Of a DNA stretch of 64,000 nucleotides, positions 42,332 through 51,154 are shown in pieces. The DNA is taken from the NCBI GenBank assembly GCA_964458605.1, contig CAYWLS010000001.1, positions 310,001-374,000 of the forward strand, read 5' to 3'. The stretch is from JBBSNV01 sp964458605. Its GTDB lineage: Bacteria > Pseudomonadota > Alphaproteobacteria > Reyranellales > JAQSWP01. A program made the position numbers and the translations under genes. The notes under the pieces are model-generated. The model had not been told where the DNA came from. It did not search any database and saw nothing but the letters and a program-made list of their open reading frames with translations. Positions within the stretch are counted from its first letter, which is position 1; each line of letters starts with the position of its first letter.

Positions 42332-43492
42332 ATGAAATTCAGGACGAATCGCGTTTTGGCCGGTCTTGCCGTGGCCGCAGGCCTGGCCCTGACTGCCGTG
42401 GCAGGCAGCCAGCCGGCCAAGGCCGCCGATGGATTGCCCGGCAAGATCAGCATGGGCGCCCTGCTGCCGCTGACCGGCAACGCCGGCTTCATCGGCGAGG
42501 AAATCCGCCAGGGGCTGGAATATTACCTGGCCGACTACGCCAAGATGCGCGCGGCGGCGGGCCTGCCCGAACTCAACTTCGCCTTCGTCGATTCGCAGGC
42601 TGATCCGCGCATCGGCTTCCAAGGCTACCAGCTGCTGCGTTCCAAATACGACGCCCAGCTCGTGCTGACCACCTACACCAGCGTCGGCATCGCCATCGGC
42701 CCGCAGGCCAACAAGGACAATATCCCGGTCGTCAACGTCACCCAGGGCGAGGTCACCAAGGTCGGTCCCAACTTCACCAGCATCCTGCCGGCCTACTCGG
42801 TGCAGGCCGAAATCGTGGTGAAGGAAGCGATGAACCGCGGCGCCAAGACCTTCTCGGTGCTCTACGAGAACTCGGAGGCGTTCGTGGTCCAGGCCAAGGC
42901 GCTGCAGGACGATGTCTGCCCGCGCCTGGGTTGCAAGATCGTCGCCTCGGCCCAGCTGCCGACCGGCGCCACCGACATCGCGGCGCAGGTCACTGCGGCC
43001 CTCGCGCCCAATCCCGACGTGGTGTTCCCGATCGGCATCGCTCCGCAGCTGGTGCCGATCGCCCGCGAGCTGCTGACCCGCGGCTACAAGGGCCAGGTCA
43101 TCGGCCTCAGCGATCTGGGCGGCGTCGTCACGACCGGCAACGGCCAGCTTATCAACGGCGCCCACCTGGTGAACTTCGCCTTCGACGAAGACAACGCCGA
43201 CTACAAGCGCCTGACCCAGATGTTCCGCGAGAAGTACAAGAAGGAGCCCACCCAGTACGTCTACATGGGCTACCAGGCGGGCCAGGTCATCGTCGAGACG
43301 CTGAAGCTCATGAAGGCCAAGAACACGCCGTGGAGCGGCCCCAACTTCGTGGCCGCCCAGAAGAGCGGCGCGCTGCCGACCATCTCCGGTCCGGTGCATT
43401 TCCTGCCGGACGGCCGCATCGACGAGCAGATGATGCTCATGGTGGTCAAGGACGGCAAGATGGTCCCCGAGAAGAAGGTCAGCCTGCACTAG
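42332..43492 (+). CDS. Periplasmic substrate-binding protein of second Liv-type ABC transporter
   Basis: 386-residue LivK-like receptor with a signal peptide (residues 1-30, likely cut after AKA in QPAKA|AD). The mature start ISMGALLPLTGNAGFIGEEI is typical of the family. It is only distantly like the first binding protein in this window, so the two systems probably bind different compounds. The open frame reaches back to 42173, but ATG 42332 has an AAAAGGGAG site and begins the signal peptide. First gene of the operon binding protein, livF, livH, livM, livG, then a DszC-like flavoenzyme. Confidence 0.92.
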   Translation: MKFRTNRVLAGLAVAAGLALTAVAGSQPAKAADGLPGKISMGALLPLTGNAGFIGEEIRQGLEYYLADYAKMRAAAGLPELNFAFVDSQADPRIGFQGYQLLRSKYDAQLVLTTYTSVGIAIGPQANKDNIPVVNVTQGEVTKVGPNFTSILPAYSVQAEIVVKEAMNRGAKTFSVLYENSEAFVVQAKALQDDVCPRLGCKIVASAQLPTGATDIAAQVTAALAPNPDVVFPIGIAPQLVPIARELLTRGYKGQVIGLSDLGGVVTTGNGQLINGAHLVNFAFDEDNADYKRLTQMFREKYKKEPTQYVYMGYQAGQVIVETLKLMKAKNTPWSGPNFVAAQKSGALPTISGPVHFLPDGRIDEQMMLMVVKDGKMVPEKKVSLH

Positions 43493-43513
43493 AAAAACGT
43501 CGCCAAGGCGCGG

Positions 43514-43539
43514 CCGCCCGATCCCGACGGATCGGGCGG
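43514..43539 (+). terminator. Perfect intercistronic hairpin after the binding-protein gene
   Basis: CCGCCCGATCC pairs perfectly over 11 bases with GGATCGGGCGG around the loop CGAC, 21 bases after the binding-protein stop, followed by TT. The position equals that of the hairpin at 19877-19922 in the first liv operon. It probably lowers expression of the downstream transporter genes relative to the binding protein. Confidence 0.6.
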
Positions 43540-43591
43540 TTGCCGCCGATGTCGCGCGTCCGTTCGGGCAGGCAGCAGAGAGCTGACAGAC

Positions 43592-44311
43592 ATGAATTCG
43601 GCGTCAAACAAGCGCCAGCCGATCCTCGAGACCAAGGGCCTGGCGGCCGGCTATCGCGGGTGGGAAGTGCTGCGCGGCATCGATCTGACGGTCTGGCCGG
43701 GCGAGACCATCGGCGTCCTGGGCCACAACGGCGCGGGCAAGACCACCTTGCTGCGCGCCATCGCCGGATTGGTGGCGCCGACCAAGGGCGCGGTGCTGCA
43801 CAAGGGCAACGATATCACCCGGCTGCCGGTGCCGCAGCGCGTCAAGCAGGGCATCGTGCTGGTGCCGCAGGGCCGGGCGCTGTTCCCCGACATGGACGTG
43901 CGCGACAACGTCATGCTGGGCGCCTTCCGGCGCAGCCGGCAGGAGGCGCAGGAATCGTGGGACACGCTGTCGGGCGACGAGCCATTTCTCAAGCAGCGCC
44001 GGGATGCCATCGTCAGCAAGTTGAGCGGCGGCCAGCAGCAGATCGTCGCCAATTCGCGCGGCCTGGCATCGCGGCCCGAAGTGCTGATGGTCGACGAACC
44101 CTCGCTCGGCCTGTCGGGCGTGGCGGTGTCGGCGCTGATCGAATTCCTGGCGCGGCTGCGCAAGAACGGCATGACCACTATCCTGGTCGAGCAGAATGTC
44201 GGTCTGGCGATCAACGCCTGCGATCGCTTCGCCATCCTCAAGAACGGCGAGTTGATCGGCGTCTACGAAAAAGCGGCGCTGCCGAAGGAAGAACTGTGGT
44301 CGCTGTTCTGA
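43592..44311 (+). CDS. livF: Branched-chain-type ABC transporter ATPase LivF (second system)
   Basis: 239-residue ATPase: Walker A GHNGAGKTT near 43, signature LSGGQQQ near 145 and Walker B VLMVDEPSLG near 165, with the LivF-type VEQN H-loop. Here it comes directly after the binding protein, whereas in the first system livF comes last. It follows the perfect hairpin by 52 bases. Confidence 0.92.
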   Translation: MNSASNKRQPILETKGLAAGYRGWEVLRGIDLTVWPGETIGVLGHNGAGKTTLLRAIAGLVAPTKGAVLHKGNDITRLPVPQRVKQGIVLVPQGRALFPDMDVRDNVMLGAFRRSRQEAQESWDTLSGDEPFLKQRRDAIVSKLSGGQQQIVANSRGLASRPEVLMVDEPSLGLSGVAVSALIEFLARLRKNGMTTILVEQNVGLAINACDRFAILKNGELIGVYEKAALPKEELWSLF

Positions 44312-44353
44312 TCCGGCAGCCTGGCTGCATCGACATGGTCCGGGGTTGATGGC

Positions 44354-45310
44354 ATGAGCGAATTTCTCTCGATCCTGATTCAGGCCTTCTATACCGGCGC
44401 CGAGTGGGCGCTGATCGCGGTCGGCTTCGGCTTCATCGCCCGCACCACCAACATCTACCACTTGGCGCTGGGCGCGCTGTTCAGCGTCGGCGGCTATTCG
44501 GTGTTCCAGTTCGCGGTGCGCATGGGCCTGCCGCTGGTGCCGATGGTGATCGTCGCCGCGCTGCTCGCCGGGCTGATGGGTTCGGCGATCGACCGTTTCA
44601 TCTACCAGCCGGTGACCGGCCTGTACGGCCAGCGCAAGGTCAATCACCTGGCGCCGTTCGTCACCTCGCTGGGCGTGATGATCGTGCTGCGCAACCTGAT
44701 CCAGCTGTGGTTCGGCGCTTCGCCGATCTACATCCAGCAGCCCGAACTGGGCATCGCCGATATCGGCGGCGCCAAGGTGCAGATCTGGAACCTGCTGAAG
44801 ATCGCGATCTCGATCGCCGCCTGCTTCGTCTTCGCCGCCTGGCTGAGCCGCACGCGCGCCGGCACCAGCGCCACGGCGCTGGGCCAGAGCGCCGAGGGCG
44901 CCAGCGTGATCGGCGTCAGCGAACGCACCGTGCGCTTCCAGATCTTCTTCGCCACCGGCTGCCTGGCCGGCCTGGGCGGCTCGCTGGCCATCCTCAGCCA
45001 CCCCACCTTGCCGGGCGACGGCTTCCCGATCGTGCTGTACGGCGCTCTGATCTCGCTGATCCTGCCGAAGGCCGGCGTGATGGTGTGGTGGATCGCCTCG
45101 GTCGGCGCCGCCTACATCTACGCCCAGGCGATCGCCAGCGTCGGCGGCGGCTGGCAGGACACCATTCTGCAGAGCGTGCTGATGATGGGCATCGTCATCT
45201 CGCGCGTCATCATCCCGGGCTACCAGCGCCATGCCGCGTTGCGTGTGGCGGCGCGCCAGCGCGCGCAGGGCGGCGGCGCGCCGGCGACGGCTCCCACGGG
45301 CGGGAGGTAG
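44354..45310 (+). CDS. livH: Branched-chain-type ABC transporter permease LivH (second system)
   Basis: 318-residue inner-membrane permease with about eight spans. The LivH-like core reads FGFIARTTNIYHLALGALFSVG near 26-47, in which the family's NFAHG is replaced by NIYHLALG, so it is a divergent member. The C-terminus is Arg/Ala-rich and cytoplasmic. It is four bases upstream of livM. Confidence 0.88.
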   Translation: MSEFLSILIQAFYTGAEWALIAVGFGFIARTTNIYHLALGALFSVGGYSVFQFAVRMGLPLVPMVIVAALLAGLMGSAIDRFIYQPVTGLYGQRKVNHLAPFVTSLGVMIVLRNLIQLWFGASPIYIQQPELGIADIGGAKVQIWNLLKIAISIAACFVFAAWLSRTRAGTSATALGQSAEGASVIGVSERTVRFQIFFATGCLAGLGGSLAILSHPTLPGDGFPIVLYGALISLILPKAGVMVWWIASVGAAYIYAQAIASVGGGWQDTILQSVLMMGIVISRVIIPGYQRHAALRVAARQRAQGGGAPATAPTGGR

Positions 45311-45314
45311 GAAC

Positions 45315-46208
45315 ATGGCTTACTGGATCACGGTTATCACCTTCGCGCTGATCTTCGGCTCGCTGGCGGTCTCCTACAACATCTCGGTCGGCTATGTCGG
45401 GATGCTGTCGATCGCCCATGCCGCGTTCTTCTCGATCGGCGCCTATGTCTATGCCTATCTCGGCACCGCGGTCGGCGACGGCAGCTGGTTCGTCGTTTCG
45501 GTGCTGGCGGCAATGGCGATCGCCGCGGCGATCGCGGTGGCGGTCGGCGTCATCATCACCTTGCTGCCCGAGCAGTTCGTCATCATGGGCACCTTTGCCC
45601 TGCAGGTGATCTTCACCACCCTGCTGATCAATATGGCGTCCATCACGCGCGGCGTGCAGGGCATTGCCGGCGTCCCGGCGCCGCAGATCGGTCCGCTGGT
45701 GTTCGACGGCCGCAATTCGGCGCTGATCCTGGCGGCGGTGCTGGCGGCGTTCACGCTGGGCTTGGCCTGGGCGCTGCTCAAGAGCAATATCGGCCTGCGT
45801 TCGCGCGCGGTGCGCGACGATGCGCTGGCGGCCCAGTCGATGGGCATCTCGGTGCGCACCGTCCAGGTCGGTTTCTTCGCCATCGGCGCCATGCTGGCGG
45901 CGCTGGCCGGAACCATCTATGCCGGCGTGATCGGCTACATCGATCCCAGCACCTTCACCATCGAGACCTCGGTGCAGCTGCTGAGCATGGTGGTGATCGG
46001 CGGCATCGGCAATCCGTTCGGCGCCATGCTGGGCGGCATCGTCATCTCGGTGCTGCCGGCGCTGATGATCGAATTCGAGATCGGCGAAAGCTCGGCGGCG
46101 GCCATCCAGCAGGTGCTGTTCGGCGCGGTGATGATCCTGGTGATCATGCTGCGGCCGCGCGGCTTGCTGCCCGAGGGTCTGATCGCCCGCAAGAAGCAGG
46201 CGTCGTGA
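45315..46208 (+). CDS. livM: Branched-chain-type ABC transporter permease LivM (second system)
   Basis: 297-residue permease with 8 to 9 spans and the LivM motif SVGYVGMLSIAHAAFFSIGAY near 24-44; MVVIGGIGNPFGAMLGG lies near the C-terminus. ATG 45315 follows the livH stop by four bases; the longer open frame lies in livH. It overlaps livG (GTGA). Confidence 0.92.
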   Translation: MAYWITVITFALIFGSLAVSYNISVGYVGMLSIAHAAFFSIGAYVYAYLGTAVGDGSWFVVSVLAAMAIAAAIAVAVGVIITLLPEQFVIMGTFALQVIFTTLLINMASITRGVQGIAGVPAPQIGPLVFDGRNSALILAAVLAAFTLGLAWALLKSNIGLRSRAVRDDALAAQSMGISVRTVQVGFFAIGAMLAALAGTIYAGVIGYIDPSTFTIETSVQLLSMVVIGGIGNPFGAMLGGIVISVLPALMIEFEIGESSAAAIQQVLFGAVMILVIMLRPRGLLPEGLIARKKQAS

Positions 46209-46960
46209 GCGAGGCGGCGATGAGCAGCGAAATCCTTCGACTGGAAAATATCTCCAAGCGCTTCGGCAATATCGTTGCCTGCAACGAGTTGTCGATCGAC
46301 TTCCGGCCCGGCACCTGCACCGCGGTGATCGGCCCCAACGGCGCCGGCAAGACCACGATCATGAACATCGTCGCCGGCTCGCTGATTCCCGATCTCGGCT
46401 CGGTGAAATGGGCCGGGCACCAGCTGGTCGGCATGAGCCAGCATCGCATCGCCAATCTGGGCGTGGTGCGCATGTTCCAGGATCTCAAGGTGTTCGACGG
46501 CATGACCGTCTACGAGAACCTGGTGGTGGCCGCCGGCCGCGGCGTCGGCGGTTGGTCGCTGCGCCGCATCGAGAACCGCGCCGCGGCGGTGATCGACGAA
46601 ACCCTCGACCGGCTTGGCCTGGCGCGCGACGCCAACCGCCTGACGCGCGATCTGTCCTATGCCGAGCGCAAGCTGGTGGCGCTGGGGCGGGCGATCTGCA
46701 GCGGCGGCAAGATCCTGCTGCTCGACGAGCCGGCCAGCGGCATGGACAAGGCCAGCCTGAAGCTTGTGCTCGACACGGTGGTGTCGCTGCGCAAGTCGGG
46801 CGCCATCATCGTCATCGTCGAGCACAACCTGTCGATCGTCCAGGAGCTCGCGTCCTACGCGATCCTGCTGGAGGAAGGCAGGATCGTCGCCAGCGGCGAA
46901 CCTGCCGAGCTCTACCGCAATTCCAATTTCGGCCGGGTCTATTTCTCCCTGCTGCAATAG
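46205..46960 (+). CDS. livG: Branched-chain-type ABC transporter ATPase LivG (second system)
   Basis: 251 residues from GTG 46205, which overlaps the livM stop; ATG 46220 is an alternative start. Walker A GPNGAGKTT is near 45. The signature is LSYAERKLVALGRA, a LivG-type variant, and Walker B is ILLLDEPASGMD with VEHNLS as H-loop. Last transporter gene; a flavoenzyme gene follows after 33 bases and may be co-transcribed. Confidence 0.9.
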   Translation: MSEAAMSSEILRLENISKRFGNIVACNELSIDFRPGTCTAVIGPNGAGKTTIMNIVAGSLIPDLGSVKWAGHQLVGMSQHRIANLGVVRMFQDLKVFDGMTVYENLVVAAGRGVGGWSLRRIENRAAAVIDETLDRLGLARDANRLTRDLSYAERKLVALGRAICSGGKILLLDEPASGMDKASLKLVLDTVVSLRKSGAIIVIVEHNLSIVQELASYAILLEEGRIVASGEPAELYRNSNFGRVYFSLLQ

Positions 46961-46993
46961 CCGGATTTCTCTCCCTCGCATTCGAGTGTACCC

Positions 46994-48199
46994 ATGAGCA
47001 AAGCCGTCGACACCAGGAGCAGCGACAGCGCTGCTCTCATCGAAGCCGCACGCGGTCTGACCCCGATCCTGGCCGGCCGCGCGCGCCAATACGACGAGGA
47101 AAACGCCTTTCCCACCGAGGATTTCGCCGACCTGCAGCGGGCTGGACTGCTGTCGACCTCGGTGCCGCGCCAGCATGGCGGCCACGGCATCTCCATGAGC
47201 AACGGCGATCCGCTGTCGCAATGGCGCATCACCAGCGCGGTGGCGGCGGGCGACCTGTCGCTGGGCCGCTGCTACGAAGGCCATATCAATACTGTCGACC
47301 TGATCAACGTGTTCGGCACCGACGCGCTCAAGCGCAAGGTCTATCCCGAGGTGGTGGCGGGACGCATGCGCTTCGTGATCTGGGGCTCCGAACCGATCCG
47401 CCAGGATTCGCAGGATCTCTACAAGCGCCTGTCGGGCCAGACCATCGCCACCAAGGTGGCGGGCGGCTGGCGACTCAACGGGCTGAAGGCTTTCGCCACC
47501 AGCGCCGGCGGCGCCACCCACGTCATCATCACCGCCGCGATCGACGATCCGGCGCTGTCGCCGCTCGAGCAGCAGCAATGGTTCCTGGTCGACGCCAATA
47601 CGCCGGGGATCAACATCGACCGTTCGTGGTGGCATTCGCTGGGCATGCGCGCCACGGTCAGCCATCGCGTCGAACTGAACGACGTGCTGGCGGCGGAGGA
47701 TTCGCGGCTGTTCTCGACCAAGGAATATCTCGCCCAGCTGTGGCAGGCCCGCTTCATCCCGCATTTTTCCGCCAGTTTCCTGGGCGCTGCCACCGCCGCC
47801 TACGACTTCGCCAATGCCTACATCAAGCAGCGCGGCAAGGCCGGCGACGCCATTGTCCAGCACCAGATGGCGCAGATGAAAATCGCGCTGGACGTGCTCG
47901 ATGCCCATCTCGTGGCGACCGCGCAGGCCTGGATGGCGGGCGACCACGCCGCTGCGGCGCTGAAATCCAACATCTGTCGTGCGGTGGGCGAGATGCAGGC
48001 CATGGAAGTGGTGCATCTGGCGGTGCGCATGTGCGGCGCCACGGCGTTGCTGGAGAATTTTCCGCTCGGCCGCATCCTGCGCGACCTGCAGACCTATGTG
48101 CGGCACGAGAGCATCGACCGCATCCTGACCTCGGTCGGTCGCGCCTGCCTGGGCTTCGACTACGATCCCAACTTCGCCCGCACCGACAAGCCGGCCTGA
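46994..48199 (+). CDS. Acyl-CoA-dehydrogenase-fold flavoenzyme, DszC/SfnC-like
   Basis: 401 residues with the acyl-CoA dehydrogenase fold: an N-terminal helical domain with FADLQRAGLLSTSVPRQHGG, a beta domain with WRLNGLKAFATSAGGATHV (about 158-176) and a C-terminal bundle. The catalytic-Glu motif of dehydrogenases is absent; the end reads YVRHESIDRILTSVG, in the style of group D flavin monooxygenases. It is the second such protein in the window (first at 21310), and both lie next to a Liv transporter. A two-component monooxygenase using reduced flavin is the best guess. Substrate unknown. Confidence 0.72.
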   Translation: MSKAVDTRSSDSAALIEAARGLTPILAGRARQYDEENAFPTEDFADLQRAGLLSTSVPRQHGGHGISMSNGDPLSQWRITSAVAAGDLSLGRCYEGHINTVDLINVFGTDALKRKVYPEVVAGRMRFVIWGSEPIRQDSQDLYKRLSGQTIATKVAGGWRLNGLKAFATSAGGATHVIITAAIDDPALSPLEQQQWFLVDANTPGINIDRSWWHSLGMRATVSHRVELNDVLAAEDSRLFSTKEYLAQLWQARFIPHFSASFLGAATAAYDFANAYIKQRGKAGDAIVQHQMAQMKIALDVLDAHLVATAQAWMAGDHAAAALKSNICRAVGEMQAMEVVHLAVRMCGATALLENFPLGRILRDLQTYVRHESIDRILTSVGRACLGFDYDPNFARTDKPA

Positions 48200-48205
48200 T
48201 CGCCT

Positions 48206-48233
48206 GGCCGGGTGCGGCGCGCCGCATCCGGCC
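48206..48233. terminator. Bidirectional terminator between convergent genes
   Basis: GGCCGGGTGCGGC (48206-48218) pairs with GCCGCATCCGGCC (48221-48233), one G-T pair included, in the 34-base gap between convergent stops. An outer CGCCTGG/CCAGGCG pairing (48201-48207 with 48237-48243) offers an alternative stem. The position makes termination from both sides likely, although no T-run follows. Confidence 0.6.
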
Positions 48234-49364
48234 TCACCAGGCGTGGCCGCGCGTGCTGGGATGCGTCCACAGTCCGCGCCGTTCGAGCACCGGCAGCACC
48301 AGCCGGCCGAACAGCCTGATCTCTTCGGGCTTCCAGATCGGCAGGGTGATCGCCACGCCGGCGCAGCCGAATTCCCGGACCAGCTTCTCGATGCCGTCGG
48401 CGACCTGCTCGGGCCCGCCATGCACCTTGCGCGCGCCCGACACCGAGCCGATCTGGCGCATCTGCAATTCGCCCAGCGAGTTGTAGATGTCGTCGTAGGT
48501 CGAAATATTGGCGCGCACGGCGTTGAGATAGTCGGCCACGCCGTGCAGGTCGACATTGGCGGCGATCCACTCGGAATAGGCCTTGGCTTCCTCGTCGGTC
48601 TCGCGCACGGCGATGCTGGCATGCATCTGCAGCTTGATGGCGTCGGCCGGCCGACCGGCTTCGGCGGCGTGGCGGCGGATGTCGCCGACGCGCTCGTTGC
48701 ATTCGGCCAGCGGGGTGCGGCCGGGCATGAAGATGTAATCGGCGTAGCGGCCGGCGAAGCGGCGGCCGGCGGCGGAGGCGCCGGCGCTGACCACCAGCGG
48801 TCGCGGCTGCTGCACCGTGCGGGGACCGACCAGCGTGCCCTTGAGCTGGAAGAACTTGCCCTGCATGTCGATCTGGCCGGTCGACCAGAACTGGGTGACG
48901 ATGTCCATGAATTCGGCGGCCAGCTCGTAGCGCTCGTCGTGGCCCAGCGCCGGCCCGCCGGTCAGCTGGTCGGCGAAACCGGAACCGGACACCATGTTCA
49001 TGCCCCAGCGCCCGCCGCTCAGCGCGTCGAGCGCGCCGCCCAGGCGGATGAACTGCACCGGGTTGAACCACGCGGTGTGGATGGTGGTGATCAGCTTGAT
49101 GCGCTTGGTGGCCGGGATCAGGGCCGCCGCCAGCACCGGGGCCAGCAGCATCGGGTTCTGCAGCTCGATGCGGTTGGTGTGCTCGCCGTAGAAGCCCCAG
49201 GCATCGGCCATGAACAGATAGTCGAGCCCGATCTCCTCGCAGGCCTGGGCCACGGCGACATGGGCCGACATGTCGAGCGGATCGGGATTTTGCGCCGCCA
49301 CGGCGCCGGAGATGGCGTGGATGGTGCGCGCGTTCGGATAAAACAGACCCAGTCGCAGGCTCAT
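48234..49364 (-). CDS. Luciferase-like (LLM class) flavin-dependent monooxygenase
   Basis: 376-residue bacterial-luciferase-fold oxidoreductase. Family traits: opening LRLGLFYPNARTIH, GLDYLFMADAWGFYGEH (substrate/flavin pocket), MNMVSGSGFADQLTGG and PRPLVVSAGASAAGRRFAG. These enzymes use reduced FMN from a separate reductase to oxygenate sulfonates, ketones, amides or pyrimidines; none of these can be picked here. The start ATG 49364 with a GTGGAAG site is preferred over 49409, which adds residues unlike the family. It is divergent from the MocR gene at 49585, with two operator-like sites between. The gene cut by the window end (63926) begins with a similar sequence. Confidence 0.88.
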   Translation of the reverse strand: MSLRLGLFYPNARTIHAISGAVAAQNPDPLDMSAHVAVAQACEEIGLDYLFMADAWGFYGEHTNRIELQNPMLLAPVLAAALIPATKRIKLITTIHTAWFNPVQFIRLGGALDALSGGRWGMNMVSGSGFADQLTGGPALGHDERYELAAEFMDIVTQFWSTGQIDMQGKFFQLKGTLVGPRTVQQPRPLVVSAGASAAGRRFAGRYADYIFMPGRTPLAECNERVGDIRRHAAEAGRPADAIKLQMHASIAVRETDEEAKAYSEWIAANVDLHGVADYLNAVRANISTYDDIYNSLGELQMRQIGSVSGARKVHGGPEQVADGIEKLVREFGCAGVAITLPIWKPEEIRLFGRLVLPVLERRGLWTHPSTRGHAW

Positions 49365-49397
49365 GCTTCCACCCCATTTTTGCGCCACAGGTTGCAG

Positions 49398-49412
49398 CAA
49401 TTGATGCAATTG
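49398..49412. promoter_or_regulatory. CAATTG-N3-CAATTG operator-like site, divergent MocR/monooxygenase promoter
   Basis: CAATTG-ATG-CAATTG, perfect, 34-48 bases upstream of the monooxygenase start on the minus strand. A regulator gene divergent from its target with the site between is the classic layout for MocR/GntR control, so this is the strongest single piece of evidence for the operator idea. Confidence 0.65.
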
Positions 49413-49428
49413 TCAATCGGCCGGCTTT

Positions 49429-49443
49429 GAATTGATGCAATCC
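49429..49443. promoter_or_regulatory. Second operator-like site in the same promoter region
   Basis: GAATTG-ATG-CAATCC keeps the ATTG-N3-CAAT core. It begins 31 bases (about three helical turns) after the start of the perfect site at 49398, which would place both sites on the same face of the DNA. Confidence 0.55.
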
Positions 49444-49584
49444 ATTGTGTTTTGGCCTGGCCGCCGGTCCGCCGCCCCGTGGGACGGGGGCGCCGCGGGA
49501 TGGGGCGCCGGCAACGGCGCCGTTATCCAATGCTGTGCGGCGAAGCTGCTCGTGTAACATCCGCCCACCTATTGGGGACAAGGG

Positions 49585-51060
49585 ATGCAGGAAAAGGAAC
49601 AATGGATCGCTGCGATCGGGCGGCGCTCCGGCCCGCGCTACATCGCCATCGTCGAGGCGCTGTCGGAGATGATCGAAAGCGGCGTTATCGGCGCGGGCTA
49701 TCAGTTGCCCACCCAGCGCGACCTGGCCAAAATCTTGGGGCTGGCGCCCGGCACCACGGCGCGCGCCTATATGATCGCCGCCCAGCGCGGGCTGATCTCG
49801 GGCGAGACCGGCCGCGGCACCTTCGTGCGGCGCGAGGCCAGCCTGACGCGGCTGCCGCAGGACGCCCGTTACCTCGAGGATAGCGCCGCCGCCGTCGGCG
49901 CCGCCAGTGCCGCCAGCGTGGACGCGCCGGTGGCGGCGGCCGAGAGTGCGGCGCTGGGCGATCTCGCCATGCCCAATGTCGATGCCGACAATCTGCGCGA
50001 GGAGATCCGCCGCGCCCTGCGCAGCGCCGCGTCCGACCTCGACTTCGCGCTGGGTCGCTACCAGCCGTTCGGCGCCCAGGTGCCGCTGCGCTTCCGCGAG
50101 ACCGGCCGGCAATGGTTGTCGCAACTGGGCTTCGCGCCGCCGCCCGACGACGTGGTGCTGACCAGCGGCGCGCATGGCGCGCTCTACCTGATCCTGTTCT
50201 CGGAAAACCTGCGGCGGCTGCCGGTGATCACCCCGGTGCTGACCTATTCGGGCCTGCGCAATATCGCCATCGCTCACCGCCGGCCCCTTGTTCCGGTTGA
50301 GGTTGACGAGCACGGGCCGACGCCCGACGCGGTCGAGCACGCCTACAAGCGCTCGGGCGGGCGCATCCTGTTCCTGCAGACCAACATGCACAACCCGACC
50401 TGCATCAGCATGCCGCTGCAGCGGCGCCAGGCGCTGGTCGAGCTCAGCCGGCGCTACGACCTGATCGTCATCGAGGACAATGCCGCCGCGCTGGTGCTGG
50501 CGGACGCCATCCCGCCGGTCGCGGCGCTGGCGCCGGAGCGCACGTTCCTGATCTCGAGCTGCGCCAAGTCGATCAGCCCGGCGCTCAATGTCGGCGTGGT
50601 CTCGGTGCCGCGGGGCTGGGCGTCGCAGCTCAACGTCGCCATCCGCACCCACCACATCTACGCCACCATGGTCAATGTCGAGCTGCTGCGCGCGCTGATG
50701 GCCGAAGGCAGCGTGGCGCGCATCTGGGCCCGTTCGCGCGCCCGGGTCGCCGCCCGCATCGACATGGCGCGCCGCGTGCTGGCGCCGTTCCAGCTCGCCG
50801 CCCAGCGCGACAGTTGGTTCGCCTGGCTGGACCTGCCCGAGGGCTGGAGCTCCGAATCCTTCACCACCATGGCGCGCATGCAGGGCATCGCGGTGGGCGG
50901 CTCGACCAACTTCACCGTCGAGGGCCTGGCCGCCGACCGCAACGGCGTGCGCCTGTCGCTGACCGGGCCGGGCTCCGATGCCGCCGCCCACGATTATTTC
51001 CACAGGCTGCGCCAGCTGCTCGATCACGGCGGACAGGAAAGCGAGCGGATTTTCGCCTGA
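49585..51060 (+). CDS. MocR-type GntR regulator with aminotransferase domain (paralogue 2)
   Basis: 491 residues: winged helix (about 15-85, recognition region LPTQRDLAKILGLAPGTTAR), an Ala-rich linker, and an aminotransferase-like domain with the PLP lysine K328 (SCAKSI). It is more distant from paralogues 1 and 3 than they are from each other. It lies divergent from the monooxygenase gene at 48234 and 94 bases upstream of another monooxygenase gene, with operator-like sites on both sides. Likely autoregulated and controlling both neighbours. Effector unknown. Confidence 0.9.
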   Translation: MQEKEQWIAAIGRRSGPRYIAIVEALSEMIESGVIGAGYQLPTQRDLAKILGLAPGTTARAYMIAAQRGLISGETGRGTFVRREASLTRLPQDARYLEDSAAAVGAASAASVDAPVAAAESAALGDLAMPNVDADNLREEIRRALRSAASDLDFALGRYQPFGAQVPLRFRETGRQWLSQLGFAPPPDDVVLTSGAHGALYLILFSENLRRLPVITPVLTYSGLRNIAIAHRRPLVPVEVDEHGPTPDAVEHAYKRSGGRILFLQTNMHNPTCISMPLQRRQALVELSRRYDLIVIEDNAAALVLADAIPPVAALAPERTFLISSCAKSISPALNVGVVSVPRGWASQLNVAIRTHHIYATMVNVELLRALMAEGSVARIWARSRARVAARIDMARRVLAPFQLAAQRDSWFAWLDLPEGWSSESFTTMARMQGIAVGGSTNFTVEGLAADRNGVRLSLTGPGSDAAAHDYFHRLRQLLDHGGQESERIFA

Positions 51061-51099
51061 TCGGACAGTCAGCCGGTCATGCTGCACTGCTCAATGCAC

Positions 51100-51114
51100 C
51101 AATTGCATCAATTG
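51100..51114. promoter_or_regulatory. CAATTG-N3-CAATTG operator-like site upstream of monooxygenase operon
   Basis: CAATTG-CAT-CAATTG, perfect, 41-55 bases upstream of the ATG at 51155. Its spacer is the complement of that at 49398, so it is the same element read from the other strand. Confidence 0.65.
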
Positions 51115-51154
51115 CTATGATATGGCACCGTCATCGCAAAACGAGGTGACGCGC

